From: a virus
Length of the DNA stretch: 46,275 bases
Virus record (IMG/VR): IMGVR_UViG_3300044841_000164
Span: 1 to 46,275 of that record
Strand: one strand, 5' to 3'
The notes under the pieces were generated by a model. The model searched no databases. It worked only from the letters and a program-made list of their open reading frames with translations, and was not told the origin of the DNA. The first letter of the stretch is position 1. Each line of letters begins with the position of its first letter. Below, one piece after another: positions 1 through 7,602 of this stretch. A program made the position numbers and the translations under genes.

Positions 1-2
1 GG

Positions 3-263
3 CTGTCTACAACTTCGGAGTTTGATCTTTATGTTCTCGATAGACGGTTGCCGGACGGAAGCGGTGTGGAATTATGTTCCAGGCTTTGTGAAGTAACACC
101 CAGCGTCCCATGCATCTTCTACAGCGGCGACGCCTACGATATTCACCGGGAGCAGTGCATCGCAGCCGGGGCTGAAGACTTCATTGCGAAGCCGGACATC
201 GAGGCCTTGATCGAAAGCGTTCACAAGCTTCTTGCTGAAAGAGAGTGCGCCGCTGCGACTTAG
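3..263 (+). CDS. Response regulator receiver domain protein (5' truncated by window)
   Basis: The frame is open from the window edge to TAG at 261-263. It reads through a CheY-like receiver core: the LYVLDRRLPDGSG stretch carries the phospho-acceptor Asp, and FIAKPD near the end carries the conserved Lys of the alpha5-beta5 loop. The protein ends about 20 residues after that Lys, so this is a stand-alone receiver or the end of a longer regulator whose N-terminus is outside the window. It lies 55 bp upstream of tRNA-Lys and outside attL, so it is host DNA. Its partner kinase and output are unknown. Confidence 0.85.
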   Translation: MSTTSEFDLYVLDRRLPDGSGVELCSRLCEVTPSVPCIFYSGDAYDIHREQCIAAGAEDFIAKPDIEALIESVHKLLAERECAAAT

Positions 264-318
264 CAAAAGCGCTCGCTTGACACCTCGGTTCACGGACGTA
301 TAATTCTCTTCCCTTTGT

Positions 319-391
<73 letters not shown>

Positions 392-417
392 TACTTCATT
401 AGTTTCCAAAGGAATGT

Positions 418-795
418 ATGACCCTCTCTTCGCCCCTTCTCGCGAAAGGCAGTTCCGGAAATTGTTATCAAATAGAGTTTGACTGCGTCGACGGACGGCT
501 GTTCGCGCGATGTGGGTGCGCGGCCGGTGAGCTCAATCAACTGTGCAAACACTTGATAGCCTTTTTCGCCGGCGACTGCTCGATGCTATTTCAGCCTGAC
601 CAGGAGCCCGCGCTTTTGGAGTCCCTGAAAACATTGGACGGCGCCGGGATCCTCGCAGCCTTCGGAGATCTGCAAGGCCGTCTCGCTGAGCTCGACCTAG
701 AACTTGCGACCGTAAAGAAGCGGATCGACAAAGAGCGCAAAGGTCGAAAGGCTGAGTTCATGCGCAGTCTCGGCGCTGGTTACCCTCTGCCCTAA
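418..795 (+). CDS. SWIM-type zinc-finger protein (prophage cargo)
   Basis: This 125-aa protein has a CxC...CxH pattern: RCGC at about residues 32-35, then LCKH at about 42-45 after only six intervening residues. That spacing is typical of the SWIM zinc finger, a small metal-binding fold used for DNA or protein contact. The C-terminal half is predicted helical/coiled coil (LQGRLAELDLELATVKKRID). It sits between attL and the tail genes and is transcribed opposite to them, the usual place for a moron expressed from the lysogen. A hairpin with a T tract follows at 821-841. The ATG is 26 bp after the tRNA, so transcription may come partly from the tRNA promoter. Function unknown. Confidence 0.75.
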   Translation: MTLSSPLLAKGSSGNCYQIEFDCVDGRLFARCGCAAGELNQLCKHLIAFFAGDCSMLFQPDQEPALLESLKTLDGAGILAAFGDLQGRLAELDLELATVKKRIDKERKGRKAEFMRSLGAGYPLP

Positions 796-820
796 AACTT
801 AGCCCAACAAACCACGCGTT

Positions 821-841
821 GTTGATGAAAGTCAACTTTTT
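821..841 (+). terminator. Candidate intrinsic terminator after the SWIM gene
   Basis: GTTGA-TGAAAG-TCAAC followed by TTTTT, 26 bp after the stop at 795. The stem is only 5 bp, so strength is uncertain, but position and U tract fit. Confidence 0.4.
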
Positions 842-885
842 GGTTGTAGCTAGGCGCAACTTGCGGTCATGCGTTATCTGCAATG

Positions 886-910
886 CGCGAAGGTCCAGAA
901 AGGACCCGCG
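886..910 (-). terminator. Hairpin after the last tail gene (possible terminator of leftward operon)
   Basis: CGCG-AA-GGTCC-AGAAA-GGACC-CGCG lies 5 bp beyond the end of the leftward gene 915-1595. The stem is strong and GC rich, but no U tract follows in the leftward direction, so an intrinsic terminator is only possible. Confidence 0.3.
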
Positions 911-914
911 AAGC

Positions 915-1595
915 TCATGAGTCATAGATGACTCCGCCGAAGGGGTCACCGTCGCCACCCGTGCCACCGCCTGCGCCGCCCGAATCGGCATACGTGAAGG
1001 GCGCGGCCGTCGACTCGGCGCCATACTCACCACCACTCGAGTGCGAGATGCGGACATAGACTATGCGCGTGCCAGCGCCGCCGTCTGTGCGATTGAGGTA
1101 GATAACACGGGGTAACGTCTCACCCGGGTTGAGCGTGGTCTCCGTCTCCATCAGGCCCGTAGTCATGCCGGCATCGTCGGCGATGCGCACACGACGCTTA
1201 ATTGCTAATGCGGTGAAGCCGTCGATCGCCAGGGTGATGAGCGTGTGCGTGGTGTTCCCGACCAGCGTTACCGTCGGCGCTTCGGTCTCACGTTGAAAGA
1301 CCAATAGCGTCTCCTGCGCATCGGCGAGGTCACGCACTGAGCGCAGGCCGCGCCCGCTGATACTGACCGTGCTGAGAATGATGTTGCGATCTACGAGTGG
1401 GTTAGTGGGATAGGTGACTGTCTGCCCTGGGGCGAACGTGCCTATGCGTTGGGCCGCTGCTGCAGGCTGGTCCGCATAACGCCACCACACCTCCACCTGG
1501 GCCGGGCGGCTGCGCTCGGTGGGATACCAGGCAGGACGCGCCTGCGGCCGCACCACCAAGTTAGCGCCACCTGCATGCTTGAGCACGAGGTTCAA
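915..1595 (-). CDS. Putative tail tip or virion protein, unknown family
   Basis: This 226-aa protein is the last gene of the leftward virion operon. No catalytic motif is visible. The sequence looks beta rich (ILSTVSISGRG, TVTLVGNTTHTLITLAID) and ends in a Gly-rich tail (GGAGGGTGGDGDPFGG). It starts at TTG, which overlaps the TGA of the upstream gene (TTGA), so translation is coupled. Position directly after the tail hub suggests a tail-tip, fibre-accessory or adhesion role; this is inferred from context only. Confidence 0.6.
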   Translation of the reverse strand: MNLVLKHAGGANLVVRPQARPAWYPTERSRPAQVEVWWRYADQPAAAAQRIGTFAPGQTVTYPTNPLVDRNIILSTVSISGRGLRSVRDLADAQETLLVFQRETEAPTVTLVGNTTHTLITLAIDGFTALAIKRRVRIADDAGMTTGLMETETTLNPGETLPRVIYLNRTDGGAGTRIVYVRISHSSGGEYGAESTAAPFTYADSGGAGGGTGGDGDPFGGVIYDS

Positions 1596-1840
1596 GTCGT
1601 AACCTCTTCCTTATACCCGCACTGCCCATTGTCGAGCGCGGTATGGAATCGCACCGCCGTGCCGGCAGCGACTGGCAGCGTGCCCGCGTCGACGTGGCCG
1701 TTAGCATCGCTCGTAATATCGCTGAGCGCCGCATCGTTTGTGACGTCGTAGATGGACACGGTCTGCGAGGCCAGCGGCGTGGTCGTGCCATCGTCGTTAT
1801 CAACCAGCACTTCAAACCCCAGGTAGTCACTTGTCGGCAT
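1592..1840 (-). CDS. Small Ig/carboxypeptidase-regulatory-like virion protein
   Basis: This 82-aa protein resembles one small beta-sandwich module of the kind used in phage decorations and tail tips (LVDNDDGTTTPLASQTVSIY, then SDANGHVDAGTL, the usual turn of carboxypeptidase-regulatory-like repeats). It lies 17 bp downstream of the hub gene and overlaps the next gene by TTGA. The role is probably structural; the family call rests on pattern only. Confidence 0.55.
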   Translation of the reverse strand: MPTSDYLGFEVLVDNDDGTTTPLASQTVSIYDVTNDAALSDITSDANGHVDAGTLPVAAGTAVRFHTALDNGQCGYKEEVTT

Positions 1841-1857
1841 AGTTTTTCACCCTCGAC

Positions 1858-4800
1858 TTAAACAGCGGTCCGTCCAATCTCAAAAAAGATCTGGTCATCG
1901 TTATGGCCAACCGTTAGCAGTTCCACCTTGAAGGGCAGTCGGCGCCCTGGAAAATCCGGGTCATTCGGGTCGTCGATAGGCGGTCCGGTTGGCGCAATCG
2001 GCGGCCCCTGCGTCAGCAGCTCCAGCCGCTCGTAGTAGTCAACCGGATAGGCCTGGCATTCAATCTCGACCTTCAGGTCGGGCATACGCTTCAGCGATCG
2101 CACGCGGAAATAAGTGAACGGCTCGAGCCCCTGGGCTACCCGCACCCCGTTTATCGCGTCGAGCTTCGCCGAGTCGAGCTTAATAATCCGGTAGGGATGC
2201 AGCTCCACCGTCTCGAGATACCAGGTCGTGAAGGTCCAGCGCAGATTGTTCTTAACTCCGCCATCGTCAAACTCACCCAGGTCGAGCAACAGATTGCCTA
2301 GCCGCCCCGCCTCACCCGTGTCGGTGATACCAAACGCGCTGTAATCCTTCTGCACCACGCGTCGCGAGGTGTCGCCAAACGCGCGGCCGGCGCGGAGCTG
2401 CTGGTCGACATCTTCAAACGGAATCGGCACTTGCTTATTGTCGTGTGCCGCGTCGTCGTAAGTGAGTACGACCTTGTTGGGCAAATCAGCGTCGGACTGA
2501 ATTGAATAGCTTAGCGTCGACTTCCCGCCATCCGACTGCGGCCGGTCGATGCAGATGTTGCGCGCGTCGCCGCGATCGCTGAATGCGGGCACGTCGCTGT
2601 CGGAGCAGTCGTTGATAAACTCTATCGAGACCGAGAACGCTTCCAGTAGGTGCAGCCGGGCCAGTTCGGGCGGGTCGAAGGTGATCAGCTGGTTAAGCCA
2701 GAAGGCGGCGCCGGCGTCGTCCGGCTCACGCCGCAGAAACGCAGCGTAGCAGTCAGTAATAAACTCTTCGTCAGTGCGCGCGCGATCGGTATAGAGCGAC
2801 GACTCAAATAGATCCATAACCCGCGACTGGCATTCCTCGAGCAGCGCAGCCTGCGAGAGGTCGCGCGCCGCGAGCACGGCGTCAAACCACTCTTCACGCT
2901 CGAGACTCGTGGCCGCTCGAGCGAGGACGCCGAAGAAAGCTTTGTCTGTGAAGACCGCCGCGGAAAACAACTCGGTCGCCCGGCGGAGCGGCACGACGCG
3001 CAGCTTCCCCTTGTCAGGAAACGGCAAACTCAGCCGCCCGCTGCGGCAGATATCTTCTATCTGCTGCTGCGCCGTACGACCTACCAGCTCGGCATTGAAT
3101 TGCGAACGCAGTCCGGTGAACACGTTGCCGTCTTTGTCTTTGACGCTGACGATTTCCGCGTACCAGGCCGCGATGTCGATGAAGTCCGGCACGCGTACCC
3201 GGCGCGCATCGAGCCCGTAGCCCCAACGCTTGTTCCGGAAGCAGTGCAGCAGCGCCCAGCCGCGGTCGGTAGTGTATCCATGAGTGAAGGTGTCCGGGTC
3301 AGTGTAGATGCGCAGATCGTCCAGCCCCTCGATATCGACCTCTCCTTTGAGATCGTCAGCGGTAGCTTTAGTGAAGTCGCCCTGCGCCACGCCGAGAAAG
3401 AGCGAGGTTCCGGAGTAGTTCAGAATTCCGGGAGAGAAAGAGGTCACGGTCTGGCGCTTGCCGCCGTTGCGGTAGTTCGAATGCTGCGGCGCGATCGTCT
3501 GGCCGTTGATTTTGCCGTTAGTCACCGACCGGTTGTTGCCCTCCGGTCCCATAAAGAGGCACTTAACCGAGCCCTGGTCGGGATGCTTCGTGTCGGGCTC
3601 AACCACGTAAGCGATGATGTCGAGATCGGCGACGTGGCGCTTGCCAAACACAACCCGGATCGGCCGGCCCTGGTTGGTTTCGTTGCCGCGCGCGGTGACG
3701 GTTATATTCGGACCTTTGGTTTCGTTCACCACGTGCGATTCGAGAATCGCGTCGACGGCGAGATAGGAGCGATCGTCGCCGAGGCGAGCGATGCAGGCCG
3801 CGCGATTGTTTCGCGGGCAGGAGACGTAAGGCAGTCCCGTCGCCGGATCCAGATTGCCGAAGCCGACGCCCTCAACTCCAGACGAGAGCACTGCTATCAG
3901 TCCTCCCGGGCTGGAGACGTAGCCGTCGCTTGCCTGTCCATTGACCACCTGCACCGCAATCACATAAGTCTCTCCGACTACCAGCGTCACGCGTGCCGAC
4001 TGTGACTGCTGCCAATCATCGCCGAAGGCGATGCGGGTGCCGTTGAGATAAGCCGTGAAGGAATTGTCGCCGGAAAATATCAGCACGGCTTTCGTGTCCG
4101 CGGCCACGAAGCTCTTGCGGAAGTAGACAGTGGCGTTATCGAAACTGTGCTTCGAGTCGTGGTCCCAAATCCACTGCGCCGTTGCGCCCGGAGGAAAGGG
4201 CGGCGGCCCATTGCCCCAGGTCCACGGGTAAGTGCCGAGCGGCCCCTGCTCCACGGCGGCAGACCAACCGCTATCGTCATACCCGGCGGCGGTCCAGTCG
4301 CCTGCGGCCGGCGCGGTCGTTTGCAGCCAGGTTGAATCAGTGCCGAAGCTGTCCTCGTTGGGAGTGCCGCCGAGGTGGGCGCTGTAGAGACAATCGCCTT
4401 CGTCGATTTCCGCCTGCGTCTTGAGCAGGCCGCCGAACACAGCCTGGCAACCGTTGAGTGGCGCGCGGCCGGGCAAGGGAAGATTGCTGGAGCGAAACCC
4501 CGACTGCGCGGCCGTCTTGAAGCGATCGATATTCACTCCGGCCGGCGGCTGCAGGTGCCCCCACCATTCCGAGATCAGCAAGTCGACATCCGGGAAGTAG
4601 TAGAAGACCTCGACGCGCATGCCGGCGCCGTGAGTGTGAAAGAGGCGAGTGAACTCGTTATCGCCGTCCCAGAAGTCGAGGTCTACCCGATCGTCGCCGA
4701 TGCCGGCTTGCTGGGGAACGTCGAGAAAGACCCCGGAACCGAGCCGCAGTTCAATTGGACCATCGAGACGGTCTAACAACTCTGGATCGTCCAGAATGTC

Positions 4801-4950
4801 GTGCGCGACGCGGGTAGCGTAGTAGGTGGGACCGTCAGGCAATGGCCAGTCGACCAGCAGCAGCTCCGCAACGCGCGGGCTTTCGCCTTCACGCTGCATC
4901 GTGCGCAGCGTGGTAAGCTTCGCGTCGCGGTCTGGATCTTCAGCCGGCAT
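1858..4950 (-). CDS. Tail tip/hub protein: gpL-like cysteine module fused to J-like hub, with inserted domains
   Basis: This 1030-aa protein directly follows a 95-aa gene. Residues 25-195 resemble the start of a siphophage tail-tip protein. C168 (NGCQAVFGG), C187 (GDCLYS), C378 (VSCPRN) and C386 (AACIARLG) recall the four-cysteine pattern of lambda gpL-type proteins, which hold an iron-sulfur cluster in lambda. A beta-rich segment at about 205-355 (WIWDHDSK, YFRKSF, YLNGTRIAFGDDW) looks like a galactose-binding-like domain inserted between the cysteine pairs. Residues 400-700 and 795-1000 read as hub domains. A helical DUF4214-like unit (LRREPDDAGAAFWLNQL) sits at 717-785. The protein would form the tail tip that contacts the host. 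Domain names are by pattern. Confidence 0.75.
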   Translation of the reverse strand: MPAEDPDRDAKLTTLRTMQREGESPRVAELLLVDWPLPDGPTYYATRVAHDILDDPELLDRLDGPIELRLGSGVFLDVPQQAGIGDDRVDLDFWDGDNEFTRLFHTHGAGMRVEVFYYFPDVDLLISEWWGHLQPPAGVNIDRFKTAAQSGFRSSNLPLPGRAPLNGCQAVFGGLLKTQAEIDEGDCLYSAHLGGTPNEDSFGTDSTWLQTTAPAAGDWTAAGYDDSGWSAAVEQGPLGTYPWTWGNGPPPFPPGATAQWIWDHDSKHSFDNATVYFRKSFVAADTKAVLIFSGDNSFTAYLNGTRIAFGDDWQQSQSARVTLVVGETYVIAVQVVNGQASDGYVSSPGGLIAVLSSGVEGVGFGNLDPATGLPYVSCPRNNRAACIARLGDDRSYLAVDAILESHVVNETKGPNITVTARGNETNQGRPIRVVFGKRHVADLDIIAYVVEPDTKHPDQGSVKCLFMGPEGNNRSVTNGKINGQTIAPQHSNYRNGGKRQTVTSFSPGILNYSGTSLFLGVAQGDFTKATADDLKGEVDIEGLDDLRIYTDPDTFTHGYTTDRGWALLHCFRNKRWGYGLDARRVRVPDFIDIAAWYAEIVSVKDKDGNVFTGLRSQFNAELVGRTAQQQIEDICRSGRLSLPFPDKGKLRVVPLRRATELFSAAVFTDKAFFGVLARAATSLEREEWFDAVLAARDLSQAALLEECQSRVMDLFESSLYTDRARTDEEFITDCYAAFLRREPDDAGAAFWLNQLITFDPPELARLHLLEAFSVSIEFINDCSDSDVPAFSDRGDARNICIDRPQSDGGKSTLSYSIQSDADLPNKVVLTYDDAAHDNKQVPIPFEDVDQQLRAGRAFGDTSRRVVQKDYSAFGITDTGEAGRLGNLLLDLGEFDDGGVKNNLRWTFTTWYLETVELHPYRIIKLDSAKLDAINGVRVAQGLEPFTYFRVRSLKRMPDLKVEIECQAYPVDYYERLELLTQGPPIAPTGPPIDDPNDPDFPGRRLPFKVELLTVGHNDDQIFFEIGRTAV

Positions 4951-5238
4951 TTATGGTTTTGCGGGAGCAGTGGCCTGCTTGGCCGCGGGCACGCGAAACA
5001 CCAGGCGACCGTCGGGCTCCTGGGCCAACTCCAGTCGCGCCAGTTTCGTTTTGTTAAGACCCAGCTCCAGGGCGGCGCAGAGGATTAGGTTCTCGCGCAC
5101 CAGCAGGCCGCTGTTAATTTGCCCCTGCAGCGCCGTGAGCTTTTGGTCAGCCGCAACAATCTGCTGCGCTATCGCTTGTGGTAGAGGCATAGGGCGCGGC
5201 AAGACAAGAGACCGCTTTAGTGATCGAAGTTTGCTCAT
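4951..5238 (-). CDS. Small hypothetical protein between fibre and hub
   Basis: This 95-aa basic protein is mostly helical, with a central segment (QAIAQQIVAADQKLTALQGQINSGLLVREN) compatible with a short coiled coil. Its TAA abuts the ATG of the hub gene (4951/4950) and its ATG is 17 bp after the fibre gene. By position it could be a fibre chaperone or hub accessory. No family recognised. Confidence 0.55.
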   Translation of the reverse strand: MSKLRSLKRSLVLPRPMPLPQAIAQQIVAADQKLTALQGQINSGLLVRENLILCAALELGLNKTKLARLELAQEPDGRLVFRVPAAKQATAPAKP

Positions 5239-5255
5239 AAAATTTCCTCTTTCGT

Positions 5256-7016
5256 TTAAGTAGCAATGAGCCCATGCGCCCGCACTCGGGCCAGTAGAGC
5301 GTTGAGTTGCGTGATTGCGGAACCGGCGTCAGTCGCATCGGCCACCGCCGCGCCCTGTCCGCCAATGACCTTTGTCCCACTGGCGCGATACTCTTTCGCG
5401 TCGAACGGCGCCCAGTCGCCGGCGTTTCCGGTAATCGCGCCGATGACCCCACCTGAAAACCGCAGAGCGAACCCGCTGCCGTCCGCCGTGCCAAATACGA
5501 CGCGCGAGAAACCCGTGCCGGCGGCATTTAACAGCTGAAGGTAACCGTCCGCACCGCTGCGAAGGCTGGTCCGCGTCTTGAACTTGAGCACTGTGTCGGC
5601 GTCGACGGTTTGCACGTCGAAGATGCCGCTGTTACGCAGCCGATCGGGAAACTCGATGAAGGCGCCGAAGGGTTCCTGAAACTCAAAGTGACCGGTGCTT
5701 CCCGTTCCCGGCGACGCGTTCCAGCGGATGGCCTTAGTCTCTTCGCCAGCCTCGTTACCACCGAACTCCAAAGTAATCGAGCTAGTATCGGTCGAGCAGC
5801 CGGTGAACAGAACGGCCGTCTCGTCTCCACCGCCAGATTCCCCAAGCCTGACTTTGGCGTCGCTCCAGCCAAGCATGCCGATCCCCTGGCGCGAAACCAT
5901 CCACTCACGCGTGTTGGTGACATCAAAGAGAATTCCAGCATTATTGAAGAAGGTTACATCCGCGCGCGAGTCCTCGTTAAAGTAACTAAGGGTAAGCCAA
6001 ACATCGTCCCCATCCTGGTTCGAGAAAATCATCCTATCGGAGCTGAACCCTAGCTGGGTTTTTCCGTTATCTAAGTAATAGTCGACCGACAGCGGTCTGG
6101 TAAAGCCGTGTCCTGGTGCGCCGCAGCCAACCCACCATTCATTCTGCGGTCGGCCTTCACTGGTGACGTAGTTCATTTCCCAGGCCATCACGAACTCTGA
6201 CTCGCCCGGATTATGGTTCGGCCCGGTGCCGACGTTGTAACCGATCACCATGTCCTTGAGTTTTCGGCGCGGGGGACCTTCCAGGACACCGTAAATATCC
6301 GCAAAGGCGTTGGGTGTCGTGTAATACATCATCCCGAAGTCGCCGTCGCCCGCTTCATTGGTTCGCAGCCGCATTATCTGGTGCGCGCCGGTTGCCGGTG
6401 GGTTTATATCGAGGTAAGCACTCGGTGAGGTAGTGCCGAAACCCAAAAACTTTTCGAGCAGCGTCAGCGCTGTCAGTGCCGAGCCGCCGACGCCGTGGAT
6501 AAAGTCGATTCTGCGGTCCGCGCCGCCGCTGTTGTCCGAATCTGAAACCAAACTGAGCGCGCCCGTGCTGGACGTGCCGCCGGTTCCTGCTGCCACGATG
6601 CCCGTGATAGCCGAGCCGTTCCCGGCGAGGTTGGTGGCGTTAAGCGTGCCGCTCACGTTCATGGCGCCCGAGACGGACAGCCCGCTGCCAAAGGTGACGC
6701 CGCTAATCGAGCCGCCCGTGATGTTCACGCCGGCGGCCACCTGTTGGGCCATCGTGCCCAGGCCCAGACTGGCGCGCGCGGCGGCGGCGCTGGCAACGTC
6801 CGAAAGATTGTTCGACGGCCGCAGCGGCGTGTAGCCCAGCGCGCCCGTTACAGTCGCCGACTCGTAAGCATGCTGGGCCATGGTCCCCAGGTTGAGACCG
6901 GCGAGCAGGCTCGCGTAACTCACGCGCTTGTTGGCGCCGCTGCGGGCGAGGGGCAGATAGTCGCCGGAGAGCAGCGAAGTGACTTCCGTGAATTGCGAAA
7001 TTTTCTGATCGGCCAT
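5256..7016 (-). CDS. Tail fibre / receptor-binding protein
   Basis: This 586-aa protein has the low-complexity N-terminus typical of tail fibres: QFTEVTSLLSGDYLPLARSG, then repeated LGLGTMAQ... and VNITGGSISGVTFGSGL..MNVSG units up to about residue 150. A variable mixed beta domain follows (150-530). The end (QGAAVADATDAGSAITQLNALL) is a motif seen at the ends of many phage fibres. No S74 chaperone peptidase motif is seen. GGAGG sits about 9 nt before the ATG at 7016. The likely role is host recognition at the tail tip. Confidence 0.8.
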   Translation of the reverse strand: MADQKISQFTEVTSLLSGDYLPLARSGANKRVSYASLLAGLNLGTMAQHAYESATVTGALGYTPLRPSNNLSDVASAAAARASLGLGTMAQQVAAGVNITGGSISGVTFGSGLSVSGAMNVSGTLNATNLAGNGSAITGIVAAGTGGTSSTGALSLVSDSDNSGGADRRIDFIHGVGGSALTALTLLEKFLGFGTTSPSAYLDINPPATGAHQIMRLRTNEAGDGDFGMMYYTTPNAFADIYGVLEGPPRRKLKDMVIGYNVGTGPNHNPGESEFVMAWEMNYVTSEGRPQNEWWVGCGAPGHGFTRPLSVDYYLDNGKTQLGFSSDRMIFSNQDGDDVWLTLSYFNEDSRADVTFFNNAGILFDVTNTREWMVSRQGIGMLGWSDAKVRLGESGGGDETAVLFTGCSTDTSSITLEFGGNEAGEETKAIRWNASPGTGSTGHFEFQEPFGAFIEFPDRLRNSGIFDVQTVDADTVLKFKTRTSLRSGADGYLQLLNAAGTGFSRVVFGTADGSGFALRFSGGVIGAITGNAGDWAPFDAKEYRASGTKVIGGQGAAVADATDAGSAITQLNALLARVRAHGLIAT

Positions 7017-7034
7017 AAAGAATTAACCTCCGGG

Positions 7035-7053
7035 ACTTAAAACCGTTTTAAGT
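7035..7053. repeat. Dispersed palindrome, site 1
   Basis: ACTTAAAACCGTTTTAAGT: perfect 9-bp arms around one C. It contains the stop codon of the gene 7048-7560. This is the most symmetric of seven related sites. Confidence 0.7.
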
Positions 7054-7560
7054 GACCGGCACCGGCGACTCCACGTCGCGCAGCCGGCGCTGGCGCAGCA
7101 CGAGACCAGTCGAGTAAATCCTGGCGCAGAGCACTGCATAACTAAGCTTATTGTCGGCGAAGCTCGCCAGATATAGCTTGCGTGTGTTGTTGTCCGGATC
7201 CTCGATCTCGATCCAGAAAGGCCGGTTGCCGTTTGCCTTGCTCACCCTGAAGGCGCGCCATAGATACTCCGCGCGGGTTGATTCGTGTTCGAGCAGAATG
7301 CGGTCCCCGCCCTCGGTCAACACGTAGTCGCCGCCCTCTGTAAGCAGGTAGAAGGGCTCCAGCTCGTCGGCTATGGCCGGCGCGGCGTCAGTGCCCGGCA
7401 AGACGTCGACGCGCATGGTCCACTGCCGGGTGCCCTCGGCCGAGCCGACAGTTGCCGCCGCTTCGAAGCCGTCTCCGAAGTCCGCAGACATCACGTTCCA
7501 CTCGCCCGCTATTTCGGTGAATAGAAAGCCTGTCGTGTCGAGAGTGAATAAGTCTGGCAT
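7048..7560 (-). CDS. Tail protein following tape measure (gpM-like position)
   Basis: This 170-aa protein has a beta-rich N-terminus (WNVMSADFGDGFEAAATVG) and a repeated LLTEGGDYVLTEGGDRILLE segment common in phage tail-tip proteins. It follows the tape measure gene, the position of lambda gpM (distal tail), and precedes the fibre gene. Its stop lies inside palindrome site 1. The function is by synteny; no enzymatic motif is visible. Confidence 0.65.
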   Translation of the reverse strand: MPDLFTLDTTGFLFTEIAGEWNVMSADFGDGFEAAATVGSAEGTRQWTMRVDVLPGTDAAPAIADELEPFYLLTEGGDYVLTEGGDRILLEHESTRAEYLWRAFRVSKANGNRPFWIEIEDPDNNTRKLYLASFADNKLSYAVLCARIYSTGLVLRQRRLRDVESPVPVT

Positions 7561-7602
7561 TGTTGATGGGCGCTCAAAATCGACCGCAAAAAAATTCCCC
7601 TA

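Noticed and set aside
3100-4005. 301-aa forward open frame opposite the tail hub
   Set aside because: Antisense shadow; the hub frame on the minus strand is continuous over 1030 residues with recognisable domains.
7035-7053. Palindrome site 1 as an ordinary terminator
   Set aside because: The symmetric AT arms and T run would suit one, but six related sites lie elsewhere, including inside genes, so a protein-binding site is a better reading.
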